From NCBI RefSeq assembly GCF_009428905.1, contig NZ_WHYR01000033.1:1-38724 (forward strand): DNA of 38,724 nucleotides, in the 5' to 3' direction. The stretch is from Desulfofundulus thermobenzoicus. Its GTDB lineage: Bacteria > Bacillota > Desulfotomaculia > Desulfotomaculales > Desulfovirgulaceae. Shown here piece by piece: positions 15,833 through 24,001 of this stretch; position 1 is the stretch's first letter, and each line of letters opens with the position of its first letter. Both the position numbers and the translations under genes were made by a program. The notes beneath the pieces were generated by a model, which did no database searches, was not told the origin of the DNA, and worked only from the letters and a program-made list of their open reading frames with translations.

Positions 15833-16156
15833 ATGGCCAGATTTATTTGTGATACCTGCGGCAAGGAAGTGCAGGTAATTGACGGCGTTGTCTCCTGGAC
15901 CAGGGAAGAAAAGATTTTGCGCAACTTCAAACTCACCCATAAGGCCGCTCTGGGGACGGGTTGCCAGCCGGACAACAACCGTTACCGGGAGCTGTACACC
16001 TTGACCCTGGCCAGCGGTTATCTGGAGTTTGTGCAGTATCTCCTGGAACGCTGGGAGGACGGACTGACGTTGGGAGACCCCCACACGCTGCGCAGTGTCA
16101 TGCGCCAGATAAACCTGCATATGCACGAAAAACTGCTCATGCTGGTGGAGGAATAA
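15833..16156 (+). CDS. hypothetical protein with N-terminal CxxC
   Basis: The 107-aa product begins MARFICDTCGKEV, with a single CxxC, and then has a helical part (YLEFVQYLLERWEDG, MRQINLHMHEKLLMLVEE). The Cys pair may be half of a metal site completed by His or Cys91-type residues elsewhere, or by a dimer; I cannot tell which. No family was recognised. ATG at 15833 is preceded by GGGAGGGG and is preferred over the ATG at 15797, whose 12-residue extension (MGPWGKFREGLK) includes the ribosome site. The 237-bp upstream gap is AT rich with no clear promoter. Confidence 0.75.
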   Translation: MARFICDTCGKEVQVIDGVVSWTREEKILRNFKLTHKAALGTGCQPDNNRYRELYTLTLASGYLEFVQYLLERWEDGLTLGDPHTLRSVMRQINLHMHEKLLMLVEE

Positions 16157-16254
16157 TAAGGAAGAGTCTGCGTATTCCGCCCCCGGGAAAATTTTTCCTC
16201 AAATGAGGCGACATCTGGCGACCGGCGACTATTTTGAGAATGAAACCGGTTAAA

Positions 16255-16278
16255 AGCCCTGCCGCATATGGCAGGGCT
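16255..16278. terminator. bidirectional hairpin terminator
   Basis: AGCCCTGCC and GGCAGGGCT form a perfect 9-bp stem with a GCATAT loop. TTTT follows on the minus strand, so it most likely ends the minus-strand coiled-coil repeat gene; it could also serve the convergent gene ending at 16156. Confidence 0.75.
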
Positions 16279-16315
16279 TCAGACTTTGTACCCCTGGTCA
16301 GCGTGGGTTCCCTGG

Positions 16316-16894
16316 CTACCGGGCCAGCTGTTCCAGCCTGGTTACCCTTAGTACCAGAAATTCCACATTCTGTGCTATTTTATCCACAGTATTGGTAAGG
16401 GCGTTTAATTTTTCATCATGCAATTTCCATCCATCAAAAAGGGCCCGTAACATCTCGTTTACTTCGTTTTCGATGGAGGATTCCAGGGCGGCCACGTTGT
16501 TCTTCAGTTCGGCCACATCTTTTTCCAGTTTATTCTGACCGGTCTTCAGTTCGGCCACATCTTTTTCCAGTTTATTCTGACCGGTTTTCAGTTCGGCCAC
16601 ATCTTTTTCCAGTTTGTTCTGACCGGTCTTCAGTTCGGCCACATCTTTTTCCAGTTTATTCTGACCGGTCTTCAGTTCGGCCACATCTTTTTCCAGTTTG
16701 TTCTGGCCGGTTTTCAGTTCGGTCACATCTTTTTCCAGTTTATTCTGGCCGGTTTTCAGTTCGGTCACATCTTTTTCCAGTTTATTCTGACCGGTTTTCA
16801 GTTCGGTCACATCTTTTTCCAGTTTATTCTGACCGGTTTTCAACCCCTTAATTTCGCTGAGAATTTCCTTTAGCAATACATCCATATATCCCAT
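16316..16894 (-). CDS. coiled-coil protein with eight tandem 14-residue repeats
   Basis: The 192-aa protein is built round eight near-identical copies of KTGQNKLEKDV(A/T)EL, encoded by a 42-bp tandem repeat. In each copy Leu7, Val11 and Leu14 occupy heptad core positions and Gln4 fills the remaining one, so the region should be a long parallel coiled coil with regular polar core residues. The N-terminal MDVLLKEILSEI and the C-terminal 70 residues (NEVNEMLRALFDGWKL, VEFLVLRVTRLEQL) are helical too. The function is unknown. ATG at 16894 follows AAGGGGGT at 4 bp; GTG at 16900 and ATG at 16885 are alternatives. The copy number could vary among strains. Confidence 0.85.
   Translation of the reverse strand: MGYMDVLLKEILSEIKGLKTGQNKLEKDVTELKTGQNKLEKDVTELKTGQNKLEKDVTELKTGQNKLEKDVAELKTGQNKLEKDVAELKTGQNKLEKDVAELKTGQNKLEKDVAELKTGQNKLEKDVAELKNNVAALESSIENEVNEMLRALFDGWKLHDEKLNALTNTVDKIAQNVEFLVLRVTRLEQLAR
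16505..16840 (-). repeat. eight 42-bp direct repeats inside the coiled-coil gene
   Basis: Eight in-frame 42-bp units occupy 336 bp. They differ by a few bases, mostly silent, such as TTATTC versus TTGTTC on the plus strand and GTC versus GTT, plus one Ala/Thr switch: three Thr copies at the N-terminal end, five Ala copies after. The grouping suggests recent local duplication. Confidence 0.93.
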
Positions 16895-16920
16895 ATCCAC
16901 CCCCTTTCGTCTTTACTTTA

Positions 16921-18117
16921 TTAACTCGATTTGCCAAGTCCGACCTCCCGGGCCAGTTGGGTCCAGGCGGGCAGGGAATTGATGATGATCTGCTTATCAA
17001 TACAATAGGAGAGACGGAAATAGCCGCTCCGGCCGAACCCGCCCCCGGGTACCACCAGGATATTGTACTTCTGCGCCGCCCGTACGAACTCCAGGTCGTC
17101 CGGCAGGGGGCAGCGGGGGAACAGGTAAAAAGCCCCTCCGGGTTTGACCACCTGAAAGCCCAGGGAAACCAGGTGGTTGTATAGCAGGTCCCGTTTCTCC
17201 CGGTAGGCGGCGATGTCCACCTTTTCCCGCTGCAGCTTGGCCACCAGCCGCTGCATCAACGCCGGGGCGTTGACAAACCCCAGGGTGCGGTTGCAGAAAA
17301 CCAGCCCTTCCACCAGCAGGTCCACCCCGTCCATCTCCGGATGCACGGCAATGTAACCGATGCGTTCGCCCGGCAGAGCCAGGTCCTTGCTGTGGGAAGT
17401 TACCACTATACTGTTACGGCTGAACTTGAACACCGGGGGAGCTTCCAGGCCGTCGTAAACTATTTTGGCATAGGGTTCGTCGGAAATTAAATAAATGGTG
17501 GTGCCCAGTTCCTGTCCCTTTTTATCCAGCAATTTGCCCAGTTCGGCCAGGCAGGCGGCGTCATAAACCACCCCCGTGGGGTTGTTGGGCGAATTGATGA
17601 TTACCGCCTTGGTCCGGGGGGTGATGGCCGCTTCCAGCGCCGGCAGGTCCGGCTGGAAGTCGGGGCCGGTGGGCACCTCCTTGATCACCCCGCCATGGTT
17701 GTCCACATAAAAACGGTACTCCACGAAATACGGGGTGAGTACAATTACTTCGTCACCCTGGTCCAGCAGGGTTTTCAGCACGACATTTAATCCGCCCCCG
17801 GCGCCAACAGTCATTACCACATGCCGGGCATCGAAGGGCAGCCCCGTGTTTTCGGCCAGCACATCGGCCACGGCCTGACGGGTTTCCTGGTAGCCGGCGT
17901 TGCTCATATAGCGGTGCATGCCGGGGATGGGGTTGTTGGCCAGTTTTTTCAGTTCTTCTTTGAAGGCGGCCGGCGGCTCCACATCGGGGTTGCCCAGGGT
18001 GAAGTCATACACCTTCTCGGCCCCGTAGATGGCCCGCAGCCGTTCCCCCTCCTCGAACATTTTGCGAATCCACGAAGCACCGGAAAGAAAACCGCTTATT
18101 TTTTTACTGATGGCCAT
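16921..18117 (-). CDS. class I/II pyridoxal-phosphate aminotransferase
   Basis: This 398-aa fold-type I enzyme has YDFTLGNPDVEPP at the N-terminus, the PLP/phosphate loop TVGAGGGLNVVLK, NSPNNPTGVVY, ISDEPY with the Asp that contacts the pyridine nitrogen, the Schiff-base lysine in SHSKDLALPGERIGY, and a C-terminal FRLSYC arginine for the substrate carboxylate. It is probably an aspartate or other amino-acid transaminase, but the substrate is not set by these motifs. ATG at 18117 follows GGAGGT at 6 bp; a TTG two codons upstream is less likely. Only 26 bp separate its stop from the start of the downstream repeat gene. Confidence 0.92.
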   Translation of the reverse strand: MAISKKISGFLSGASWIRKMFEEGERLRAIYGAEKVYDFTLGNPDVEPPAAFKEELKKLANNPIPGMHRYMSNAGYQETRQAVADVLAENTGLPFDARHVVMTVGAGGGLNVVLKTLLDQGDEVIVLTPYFVEYRFYVDNHGGVIKEVPTGPDFQPDLPALEAAITPRTKAVIINSPNNPTGVVYDAACLAELGKLLDKKGQELGTTIYLISDEPYAKIVYDGLEAPPVFKFSRNSIVVTSHSKDLALPGERIGYIAVHPEMDGVDLLVEGLVFCNRTLGFVNAPALMQRLVAKLQREKVDIAAYREKRDLLYNHLVSLGFQVVKPGGAFYLFPRCPLPDDLEFVRAAQKYNILVVPGGGFGRSGYFRLSYCIDKQIIINSLPAWTQLAREVGLGKSS

Positions 18118-18192
18118 AACCAAACCTCCAGTTTATTTAAGTAAGTTTTTCCCATAGGGTGACCAGGGGGACTGTCCCCTTGAATCCTTGCC

Positions 18193-18242
18193 GGGTCGAC
18201 CAGGGGGACGATCCCCCTGGTTGACCCATCCTGCCTTTTTTT
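18193..18242 (+). terminator. 16-bp palindrome followed by a T tract
   Basis: GGGTCGACCAGGGGGA (18193-18208) pairs with its partner at 18212-18227 over 3 bases with one G-T wobble; T7 ends at 18242. A degenerate second copy (GACCAGGGGGACTGTCCCC) starts near 18161. No plus-strand gene precedes it, so it is probably a repeat or a bidirectional block between divergent genes. Confidence 0.5.
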
Positions 18243-18353
18243 ATCCTGTGGTAACGGTTTTACTGAATTTTACTTATCTTCTACACCGGTTTAGAAAAAC
18301 CTGCTTGGGAGCCGGTGGCTATGATATACTTTAACTGTAGAATGAACCGGTAA

Positions 18354-18444
18354 GTGTGACAGGGGACGGTTCTCTGACACACTAAGTGTGACAGGGGACG
18401 GTTCTTTGACACAGGTTTGTGACAGGGGACGGTTCTCTGACACA
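18354..18444 (+). repeat. three tandem GACGGTTC repeat units
   Basis: Three 28-bp units (18354-18381, 18386-18413, 18417-18444) share TGTGACAGGGGACGGTTC, then TCTGACACA or TTTGACACA. They lie at 31-32-bp spacing. Spacers of 3-4 bp rule out a CRISPR array. Further copies lie at 22913-23085. This and the palindrome above fill most of the 432-bp gap between the aminotransferase and the HAD gene. Confidence 0.9.
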
Positions 18445-18549
18445 TAAACCAGCATCAAAGGCTGTAATGATTTAACCCGCATGGTATAGAGGTGCTCGTT
18501 CAATCCGGCGCTTCGTACCGGGAATATTTTAACGAGGGGAATGATACTG

Positions 18550-19212
18550 GTGAACATACGGGTGGCCTTGTTTGATCTGGACGGCACCCTGGCCGACTCG
18601 CTGCCGCTGATCCAGCATACTTACCAGCGTGTCTTTAAAGAAATGGGTATCCCCTGGGGGAACGACGATGTCATGCGCTGGATCGGCCGGACCATTATGG
18701 ATATTGCCCGTCACTTTGCCGGGGAAAGGGCGGAAGAATTCATCCAGCGTTACCAGCACCATTACCACCGGGACCACGACCTGTACACCCGCCTTTTTCC
18801 CGGTACCCTGGAAATGCTCCAGGACCTGCAGCAAAAGGGCCTGCGCCTGGGTATCGTCACCTCCAAAGGGAAGACCGGCGCCTGGCGAACCATCAACTTT
18901 ACGGGATTGGACCGTTATATGGATGTGGTGATTACTGCCCACGACGTGGATAAACACAAGCCCCTGCCCGATCCCATTCTGAAGGCGCTGTCCAGCCTTC
19001 ACCATGGGCCGCAGGAGGCCGTGTATGTGGGGGACAGCCATTTTGACATCCAGGCCGGCCGGGCCGCCGGAACCATGACCCTGGGGGTCACCTGGGGCAT
19101 GGCCGGGCGGGAAGAACTGCAGCGCCTGGAACCGGACGGTCTGCTGGATTCATGGAGGGAACTGGAGCAGTACCTGTGTTTCGGGGGATATAATGGGGAA
19201 AAAGGGTCTTAA
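18550..19212 (+). CDS. HAD-superfamily phosphatase (PGP/PpaX-like)
   Basis: The 220-aa protein has all four HAD motifs: FDLDGTLADS (nucleophile Asp in motif I), IVTSKGKTG (motif II), Lys in DKHKPLPDP (motif III) and VGDSHFD (motif IV). An alpha-helical cap lies between motifs I and II, as in phosphoglycolate phosphatase and the pyrophosphatase PpaX. The substrate is not proven. ATG at 18541 is only one base from the GAGGGG ribosome site, so GTG at 18550 is preferred, with a 10-bp spacing. The 3' end overlaps the next small gene by 20 bp. Confidence 0.88.
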   Translation: MNIRVALFDLDGTLADSLPLIQHTYQRVFKEMGIPWGNDDVMRWIGRTIMDIARHFAGERAEEFIQRYQHHYHRDHDLYTRLFPGTLEMLQDLQQKGLRLGIVTSKGKTGAWRTINFTGLDRYMDVVITAHDVDKHKPLPDPILKALSSLHHGPQEAVYVGDSHFDIQAGRAAGTMTLGVTWGMAGREELQRLEPDGLLDSWRELEQYLCFGGYNGEKGS

Positions 19213-19378
19213 GAGCAGGATTAAAAGTTTAGAAAAGAGGATAAAAGAACATCAGGAGAAAATCATTGCTGAAAAGGCGAAAACGTATCCGAATGAAGGA
19301 TTGATCTCTCACTGGGATAAAGAGATCAAAGCTTTCCAGAAAAGTATAGAGAGCGCAAAGAAAAGAATGGGGGGGTAA
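19193..19378 (+). CDS. small basic coiled-coil protein, unknown function
   Basis: The 61-aa product is very rich in Lys (IKSLEKRIKEHQEKI) and predicted to be helical with a central break (TYPNEGLISHWDKE). ATG at 19193 follows GGGGGATATA inside the end of the HAD gene, so it is likely translated with it. Its base composition is clearly more AT rich than the HAD gene. The next gene starts only 3 bp after its stop, so the two look like a pair. Acquisition by transfer is possible. I do not recognise the family. Confidence 0.65.
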   Translation: MGKKGLKSRIKSLEKRIKEHQEKIIAEKAKTYPNEGLISHWDKEIKAFQKSIESAKKRMGG

Positions 19379-19381
19379 AAA

Positions 19382-19618
19382 ATGAAGGCCCTTAGCTTTA
19401 AACGAAAAACGATCATATCTAAAAAGTTGGGTATCCTTTTAGATGAACTGGAAGAGGAATTATACAATACCATAAAATTACTCTCTCAGCTTAAGATACG
19501 GGGTTTGACTGATGAACAGAGGGAAATTATTTTGGGCGATTTAAGTGCCTCCATAACCCATATTCATGTTCATACAAGCGGTCTCGACGAACTCATTATG
19601 GAGGAAATGGAAGAATAG
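19382..19618 (+). CDS. small acidic helical protein, unknown function
   Basis: The 78-aa product has a basic N-terminus (KRKTIISKK) and an acidic helical body (LLDELEEELYNTIKLL, ELIMEEMEE) with the turn GLTDEQREIILGDLS. ATG at 19382 follows GGGGGGTAAAAA. It lies 3 bp after the basic coiled-coil gene and shares its low GC. The basic/acidic pairing resembles small two-gene modules such as toxin-antitoxin pairs, but no known family motif is present and I give no function. Confidence 0.65.
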   Translation: MKALSFKRKTIISKKLGILLDELEEELYNTIKLLSQLKIRGLTDEQREIILGDLSASITHIHVHTSGLDELIMEEMEE

Positions 19619-19763
19619 GGCACATGCCAATAATCTTCAGGGGGAGCGTAATTCCCTTTGCTTTAATTGCCTGCGGCCGCAAACAAAAATTTACAGTATG
19701 AAAGCTATCCGGTGGTAGATAGGGGCCTGAACCCTGATATTACTGGCTGGTAAAATACTGCGT

Positions 19764-19973
19764 CTACCTGATCAGGTTCACCGTCACCCGCCTGTCCCGG
19801 CCACAGGCCGGGCAGGCAAAAAGGTGCACGCATACCGGTTGCTCAAAGGCCAGGCTAAAGTAAGGACTGTAAGGGCCGTAATAATCGGCCACCGGGCCGG
19901 CGTCCCGCATGATGGCGCCGCAGGAGCAGGTTTCCCGGTGCCTTTCCGTACCGTTGCACTGGGGACAAAACAT
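19764..19973 (-). CDS. small zinc-ribbon protein
   Basis: The 69-aa protein has CPQC near the N-terminus, CSCG next, and CPAC near the C-terminus, consistent with one or two zinc sites. The middle part (AGPVADYYGPYSPYF) is not a family I can name. ATG at 19973 follows GGGAGG at 10 bp; the longer frame starting at 20027 lacks a ribosome site. It is divergent from adhE with 175 bp between them. Confidence 0.7.
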   Translation of the reverse strand: MFCPQCNGTERHRETCSCGAIMRDAGPVADYYGPYSPYFSLAFEQPVCVHLFACPACGRDRRVTVNLIR

Positions 19974-20064
19974 TTTGGTAAAGCCTCCCGAAAGGGGCCT
20001 TATTTCCTGACAATTAATGGAAAACAAAAGCTTCTAACCCCTCTTTTCTTTGGACCTAGTTTTG

Positions 20065-20080
20065 GCCCGCCCCCGCGGGC
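20065..20080. other. GC hairpin in the adhE leader
   Basis: GCCCGC and GCGGGC pair over CCCC about 70 bp before the adhE start, followed by ATATTCCTTTTT. It could be a leader attenuator or a terminator for upstream transcription; only position and structure support this. Confidence 0.4.
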
Positions 20081-20148
20081 ATATTCCTTTTTAACGGGGA
20101 AATAATGTAGACGACTGATGACCGAACCACAATTGGAGGTGCCGGCAG

Positions 20149-22899
20149 ATGGTGGAGGAAAAAAGCCTTCCCCAAAGTGATCCCGGTAAACAATTGCCCG
20201 AAAAGGGTTTCGCGGACATCGACACCCTGGTGGAAAAGGCCAACCGGGCGGCCCGGGAGTTTGCCCGTCTGGACCAGCAGGCGGTGGACCGCATTGTTCT
20301 GAACATGGCCCTGGCCGGGCTGGACAAGCATATGGAACTGGCCCGCCTGGCGGTGGAAGAAACGGGCCGTGGTGTATACGAGGACAAGGCCACCAAGAAC
20401 ATCTTTGCCACCGAGGCGGTTTACCACAGCATAAAGTACGCCAAAACTGTGGGTGTGATCAGGGAAAACGAGGAGGAGGGCTACCTGGAGTTGGCCGAGC
20501 CGGTGGGGGTGGTGGCTGCCGTGGTGCCGGTGACCAACCCCACCTCCACTACCATGTTCAAGTCCCTGATCTGCGCCAAGACCAGGAACCCGGTTATTTT
20601 CAGCTTCCACCCGGGGGCGCAGCGCTGCAGTGCCGCCGCGGCGCAGATCATGCTGGAGGCGGCGGTGGCCGCCGGGGCGCCGGAAAACTGCATCGCCTGG
20701 ATAGAAAACCCCAGTTACGAAACCACCGGCTATTTAATGCGCCATCCCGGCGTGGCGCTAATTGTGGCCACCGGCGGGGCCGGGCTGGTGCGGGCCGCCT
20801 ACAGCACGGGCAAACCGGCCCTGGGTGTGGGGCCGGGCAATGTGCCCTGTTACATCGAAAAGACGGCCAACCTGCGGCGGGCGGTCACCGACCTGATCAT
20901 GAGCAAAACCTTTGACAATGGACTGATTTGCGCCTCGGAGCAGAGCCTGATCATCGACCGGGAAGTGGCTGAAGAAGTCATTTCCCTGATGAAAGAGAAC
21001 GGTTGCTATTTCCTCAATGAGGAAGAAACCCGCCTGCTGGAGTCCGTTGCCGTGGAACAGGATACCTGCACCTTGGACCCCCGGGTGGCCGGCCAGTCCG
21101 CCGCCAGGATTGCCGAAATGGCCGGTTTCTCCGTTCCCCCGGGCACCCGGGTGCTGGTGGCCGGCCTGCCGGGAGTGGGGCCGGAGCATCCCCTGTCCAT
21201 GGAAAAGCTCAGTCCCATCCTTTCATACCACATTGTGGACAGTTTTGAAGAGGGGACGGAACTTTGTGAGAAAGTGGTGGAATACGGCGGCCTGGGTCAT
21301 ACGGCGGTAATTCATTCCGAAGACCGGCGGGCCATCGAACATTTTTCCCGCCGTATCCGCACCGGGCGGATTATTGTCAATTCTCCGGCCACCCACGGGG
21401 CCATCGGTGATATATACAACGTAAACACGCCTTCCTTTACCCTGGGCTGCGGTTCCATGGGCAGTAACTCCACCACCTCCAATGTCAGTGTGGAAAACCT
21501 GATCAACATCAAGCGGGTGGCCCGGCGCCGGGTAAAGCTGCAGTGGTTCCGGGTGCCCGAACGGATCTATTTCGAACCCGGGTCCATCCAGTACCTGCGT
21601 AAGCTGCCCGGGGTGGAAAGGGCCTTTATCGTCACCGATCCGGTCATCAGACAACTGGGATTTGTGGACAAGGTGTTGTACCATCTCAACCGCCGCAACA
21701 ACCGGGTGGTTACCGAGGTCTTTTACGAAGTGGAACCTGACCCCTCGGTGGAAACGGTGCGCCGGGGCTGCGCCGTCATGAACCGGTTCAAGCCCGATAC
21801 CATCATTGCCGTGGGAGGCGGTTCGGCCATCGATGCCGCCAAGGCCATGTGGCTTTTTTACGAATACCCGGAAGTGGAGTTTGAGTTTCTGAGATTAAAA
21901 TTCATGGATATCCGCCAGCGCACCTATAAATATCCCAAGCTGGGACGCAAGTCACAGCTGGTGGCCATTCCCACCACCAGCGGCACCGGTTCGGAAGTGA
22001 CGGCCTTTGCCGTGATTACCGACAGGGGGGAACAGGTGAAATACCCCCTGGCCGACTATGAACTGACGCCGGACGTGGCCATCATCGATCCCGATTTTGC
22101 CCGTACCATGCCGGCAAAGGTGGCTGCCGACACGGGTATGGACACCCTGGCCCACGCCCTGGAAGCCTACGTTTCGGTCATGGCCTCGGATTATACCGAT
22201 GCCATGGCTGCCAAAGCGGTGGAACTGGTTTTTCGCTACCTGCCCCGTTCCTACCGGAATGTTGAAGACCACAAGGCCCGGGAAAAAATGCACAATGCCT
22301 CCTGCATCGCCGGCATGGCCTTTACCAATGCCTTTCTGGGGGTCAACCACGCCCTGGCCCACCAGCTGGGGTCCGCCTTCAACATCTCCCACGGGCGGGC
22401 CAATGCGGTGCTGCTGCCCTATGTGGTGGCCTACAACGCCAGCCGGCCGGCCAAGTTTGTTTCCTTCCCCCAGTATGAGTATTTTCACGCTCCCGAAAAA
22501 TACCGGGAACTGGCCCGCCTGCTGGGCCTGCCGGCAGGTACGGTGGGGGAGGGTGTGAAGAGCCTGATCGGGGCCATCTTCCAGTTGCTGCAGGTTCTGG
22601 ACATGCCCCTGACCCTGTCCGGCCTGGGGGTTAAGCCTTCCGCCTTCGCCGCCAAAATTCCCGAGCTGGCCGACCGGGCCTTTGCCGACCAGACCGTTAC
22701 CACCAACCCCCGCTTCCCCCTGGTTCGCGAACTGGCCGATTTGTACCGCCTAGCCTACGGCCCGCCCCTGTCCCGGGAAGTGGATGAAGGGTTGCTGGAT
22801 TTCTCCCTGCTCCGCATGGACGGGGAGGGTAAAATTGACCCCGGGCTTTACCAGGAAACAGGTGTGCCGGACATCAAGCCGGAAAGCCCGCTGCAGTAG
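20149..22899 (+). CDS. adhE: bifunctional acetaldehyde-CoA/alcohol dehydrogenase AdhE
   Basis: The 916-aa protein fuses an acylating aldehyde dehydrogenase (about 1-440) to an iron-dependent alcohol dehydrogenase (about 460-890). Part one has the catalytic Cys261 in GLICASEQSLI and the PVTNPTS motif. Part two has AVGGGSAIDAAKAMW for NAD, PTTSGTGSEVT, and metal-binding His residues in GMDTLAHALEAY and HALAHQLGSAFNISHG. It reduces acetyl-CoA to acetaldehyde and then ethanol with NADH; the enzyme often forms spirosome filaments. ATG at 20149 follows GGAGGTG at 7 bp. I did not find a Rex-type operator. A repeat hairpin (22915-22972) follows the gene. Confidence 0.96.
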   Translation: MVEEKSLPQSDPGKQLPEKGFADIDTLVEKANRAAREFARLDQQAVDRIVLNMALAGLDKHMELARLAVEETGRGVYEDKATKNIFATEAVYHSIKYAKTVGVIRENEEEGYLELAEPVGVVAAVVPVTNPTSTTMFKSLICAKTRNPVIFSFHPGAQRCSAAAAQIMLEAAVAAGAPENCIAWIENPSYETTGYLMRHPGVALIVATGGAGLVRAAYSTGKPALGVGPGNVPCYIEKTANLRRAVTDLIMSKTFDNGLICASEQSLIIDREVAEEVISLMKENGCYFLNEEETRLLESVAVEQDTCTLDPRVAGQSAARIAEMAGFSVPPGTRVLVAGLPGVGPEHPLSMEKLSPILSYHIVDSFEEGTELCEKVVEYGGLGHTAVIHSEDRRAIEHFSRRIRTGRIIVNSPATHGAIGDIYNVNTPSFTLGCGSMGSNSTTSNVSVENLINIKRVARRRVKLQWFRVPERIYFEPGSIQYLRKLPGVERAFIVTDPVIRQLGFVDKVLYHLNRRNNRVVTEVFYEVEPDPSVETVRRGCAVMNRFKPDTIIAVGGGSAIDAAKAMWLFYEYPEVEFEFLRLKFMDIRQRTYKYPKLGRKSQLVAIPTTSGTGSEVTAFAVITDRGEQVKYPLADYELTPDVAIIDPDFARTMPAKVAADTGMDTLAHALEAYVSVMASDYTDAMAAKAVELVFRYLPRSYRNVEDHKAREKMHNASCIAGMAFTNAFLGVNHALAHQLGSAFNISHGRANAVLLPYVVAYNASRPAKFVSFPQYEYFHAPEKYRELARLLGLPAGTVGEGVKSLIGAIFQLLQVLDMPLTLSGLGVKPSAFAAKIPELADRAFADQTVTTNPRFPLVRELADLYRLAYGPPLSREVDEGLLDFSLLRMDGEGKIDPGLYQETGVPDIKPESPLQ

Positions 22900-22912
22900 G
22901 AGCGTGACAGGA

Positions 22913-23085
22913 GCGTGACAGGGGACGGTTCTTTGACACAAAAAATGTGTTAAGGAATCGTCCCCTATCTCATTGCCCGATATGACTGCAATGTGACACT
23001 GAAGAACCGTCCCCTGACACTCACGCGTGACAGAGAACCGTCCCCTGTCACACTTGTCACACTGGGGAACCGTTCCCGATGTGAC
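22913..23085. repeat. cluster of five GACGGTTC-type repeats in both directions
   Basis: One direct unit (22913-22940) is followed by four inverted, partly degenerate units (22946-22972, 22992-23020, 23025-23053, 23055-23085). The first two can fold into a 26-bp imperfect hairpin over AAAAA just after adhE, a possible terminator. The fourth has perfect GTGACAG/CTGTCAC ends; the fifth contains GGGAAC-C-GTTCCC. The set is the same family as at 18354-18444 and fills the gap between the convergent adhE and serine protease genes. Confidence 0.9.
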
Positions 23086-23090
23086 TGTGA

Positions 23091-23930
23091 CTATTGCCCG
23101 TTTCGGCCGGGTTCCCGGCTGTAGGGCAGGGGAATGTACTGTACCGACGGGCGGCGCTGGGGCGGCTGGGGGTACAGATCCATCAGGGCGTAAATCTCCG
23201 CCGGCAACTCTCCGCATACCGGCAGCCCCATGGCGGTCAGCTGTTCGCAGGTCAGGGGGTAGTCGTGGGTGAAGCGGCCGCTGGTGAGCAGTTCGGTAAT
23301 CTCCCGGGCCTTTTCCGGGGGCATTTTTTCCACCAGCAGGCGGTAGATAAAATCGGCCACCTGGGTCATGGCCTTGCCGGCTATGTCGGCCAGGATCAGG
23401 GTGCGGTCGTCCACCCGCTCCCGACCCTTCAGCTGTACCGTTTCCAGGATGGAAGCGGCCGGCAGTTCACCCAGCTGGGGGTCCACCGGTCCCAGCACGG
23501 CGTTTTCGTCCATCACTATTTCGTCGGCGGCCAGGGCGATCATGGTCCCCCCGCTCATGGCATAGTGGGGCACAAATACGGTCACTTTGGCCTTATGCTT
23601 TTGCAGCGCCCGGGCGATTTGCTCTGCCGCCAGCACCAGTCCCCCGGGGGTGTGCAGCACCAGGTCGATGGGCATGTCGTCGGGGGTGAGGCGAATGGCC
23701 CGCAAAACCGCCTCGGAGTCCTCCACGTTTATGTAGCGGGAAATGGGTATGCCCAGGATGCTCAACGACTCCTGGCGGTGGATCAGGGTGATCAGCCGGG
23801 TGCCGCGCTTTTTTTCCAGACTTTGAATTAAACGGACACGCACCGCTTCCAGGCGGTACTGCCGTATGGCCGGCAAAAGGGCCATTAAAATAAAGAAAAT
23901 CCAGAATAAGTCGCCAATGGAAAAGGGCAT
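23091..23930 (-). CDS. membrane-anchored SDH-type serine protease (ClpP/crotonase fold)
   Basis: The 279-aa protein has one N-terminal membrane helix (IGDLFWIFFILMALL) and a ClpP-like domain with HTPGG (93-97) and the nucleophile Ser126 in YAMSGGTMIALAAD. This matches the serine dehydrogenase proteinase family (PF01972), related to SppA. It probably cleaves membrane or secreted peptides; the substrate is unknown. ATG at 23930 follows AGGAGGAAA at 9 bp. Its stop lies only 6 bp from the repeat cluster after adhE. Confidence 0.9.
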   Translation of the reverse strand: MPFSIGDLFWIFFILMALLPAIRQYRLEAVRVRLIQSLEKKRGTRLITLIHRQESLSILGIPISRYINVEDSEAVLRAIRLTPDDMPIDLVLHTPGGLVLAAEQIARALQKHKAKVTVFVPHYAMSGGTMIALAADEIVMDENAVLGPVDPQLGELPAASILETVQLKGRERVDDRTLILADIAGKAMTQVADFIYRLLVEKMPPEKAREITELLTSGRFTHDYPLTCEQLTAMGLPVCGELPAEIYALMDLYPQPPQRRPSVQYIPLPYSREPGRNGQ

Positions 23931-24001
23931 GGCTCTTTCCTCCTGTATCCGGTTATTAGCTTTTTTGTGAAAATTTTATCATAATTCCTGGATGCCTCCC
24001 A

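Noticed and set aside
18354..18444. Repeats that could be taken for a small CRISPR array
   Set aside because: The gaps between the 28-bp units are only 3-4 bp, there are no spacers, and no cas genes are present.
20028..20148. Rex operator upstream of adhE
   Set aside because: No TTGTGAA-N4-TTCACAA-like palindrome could be found.
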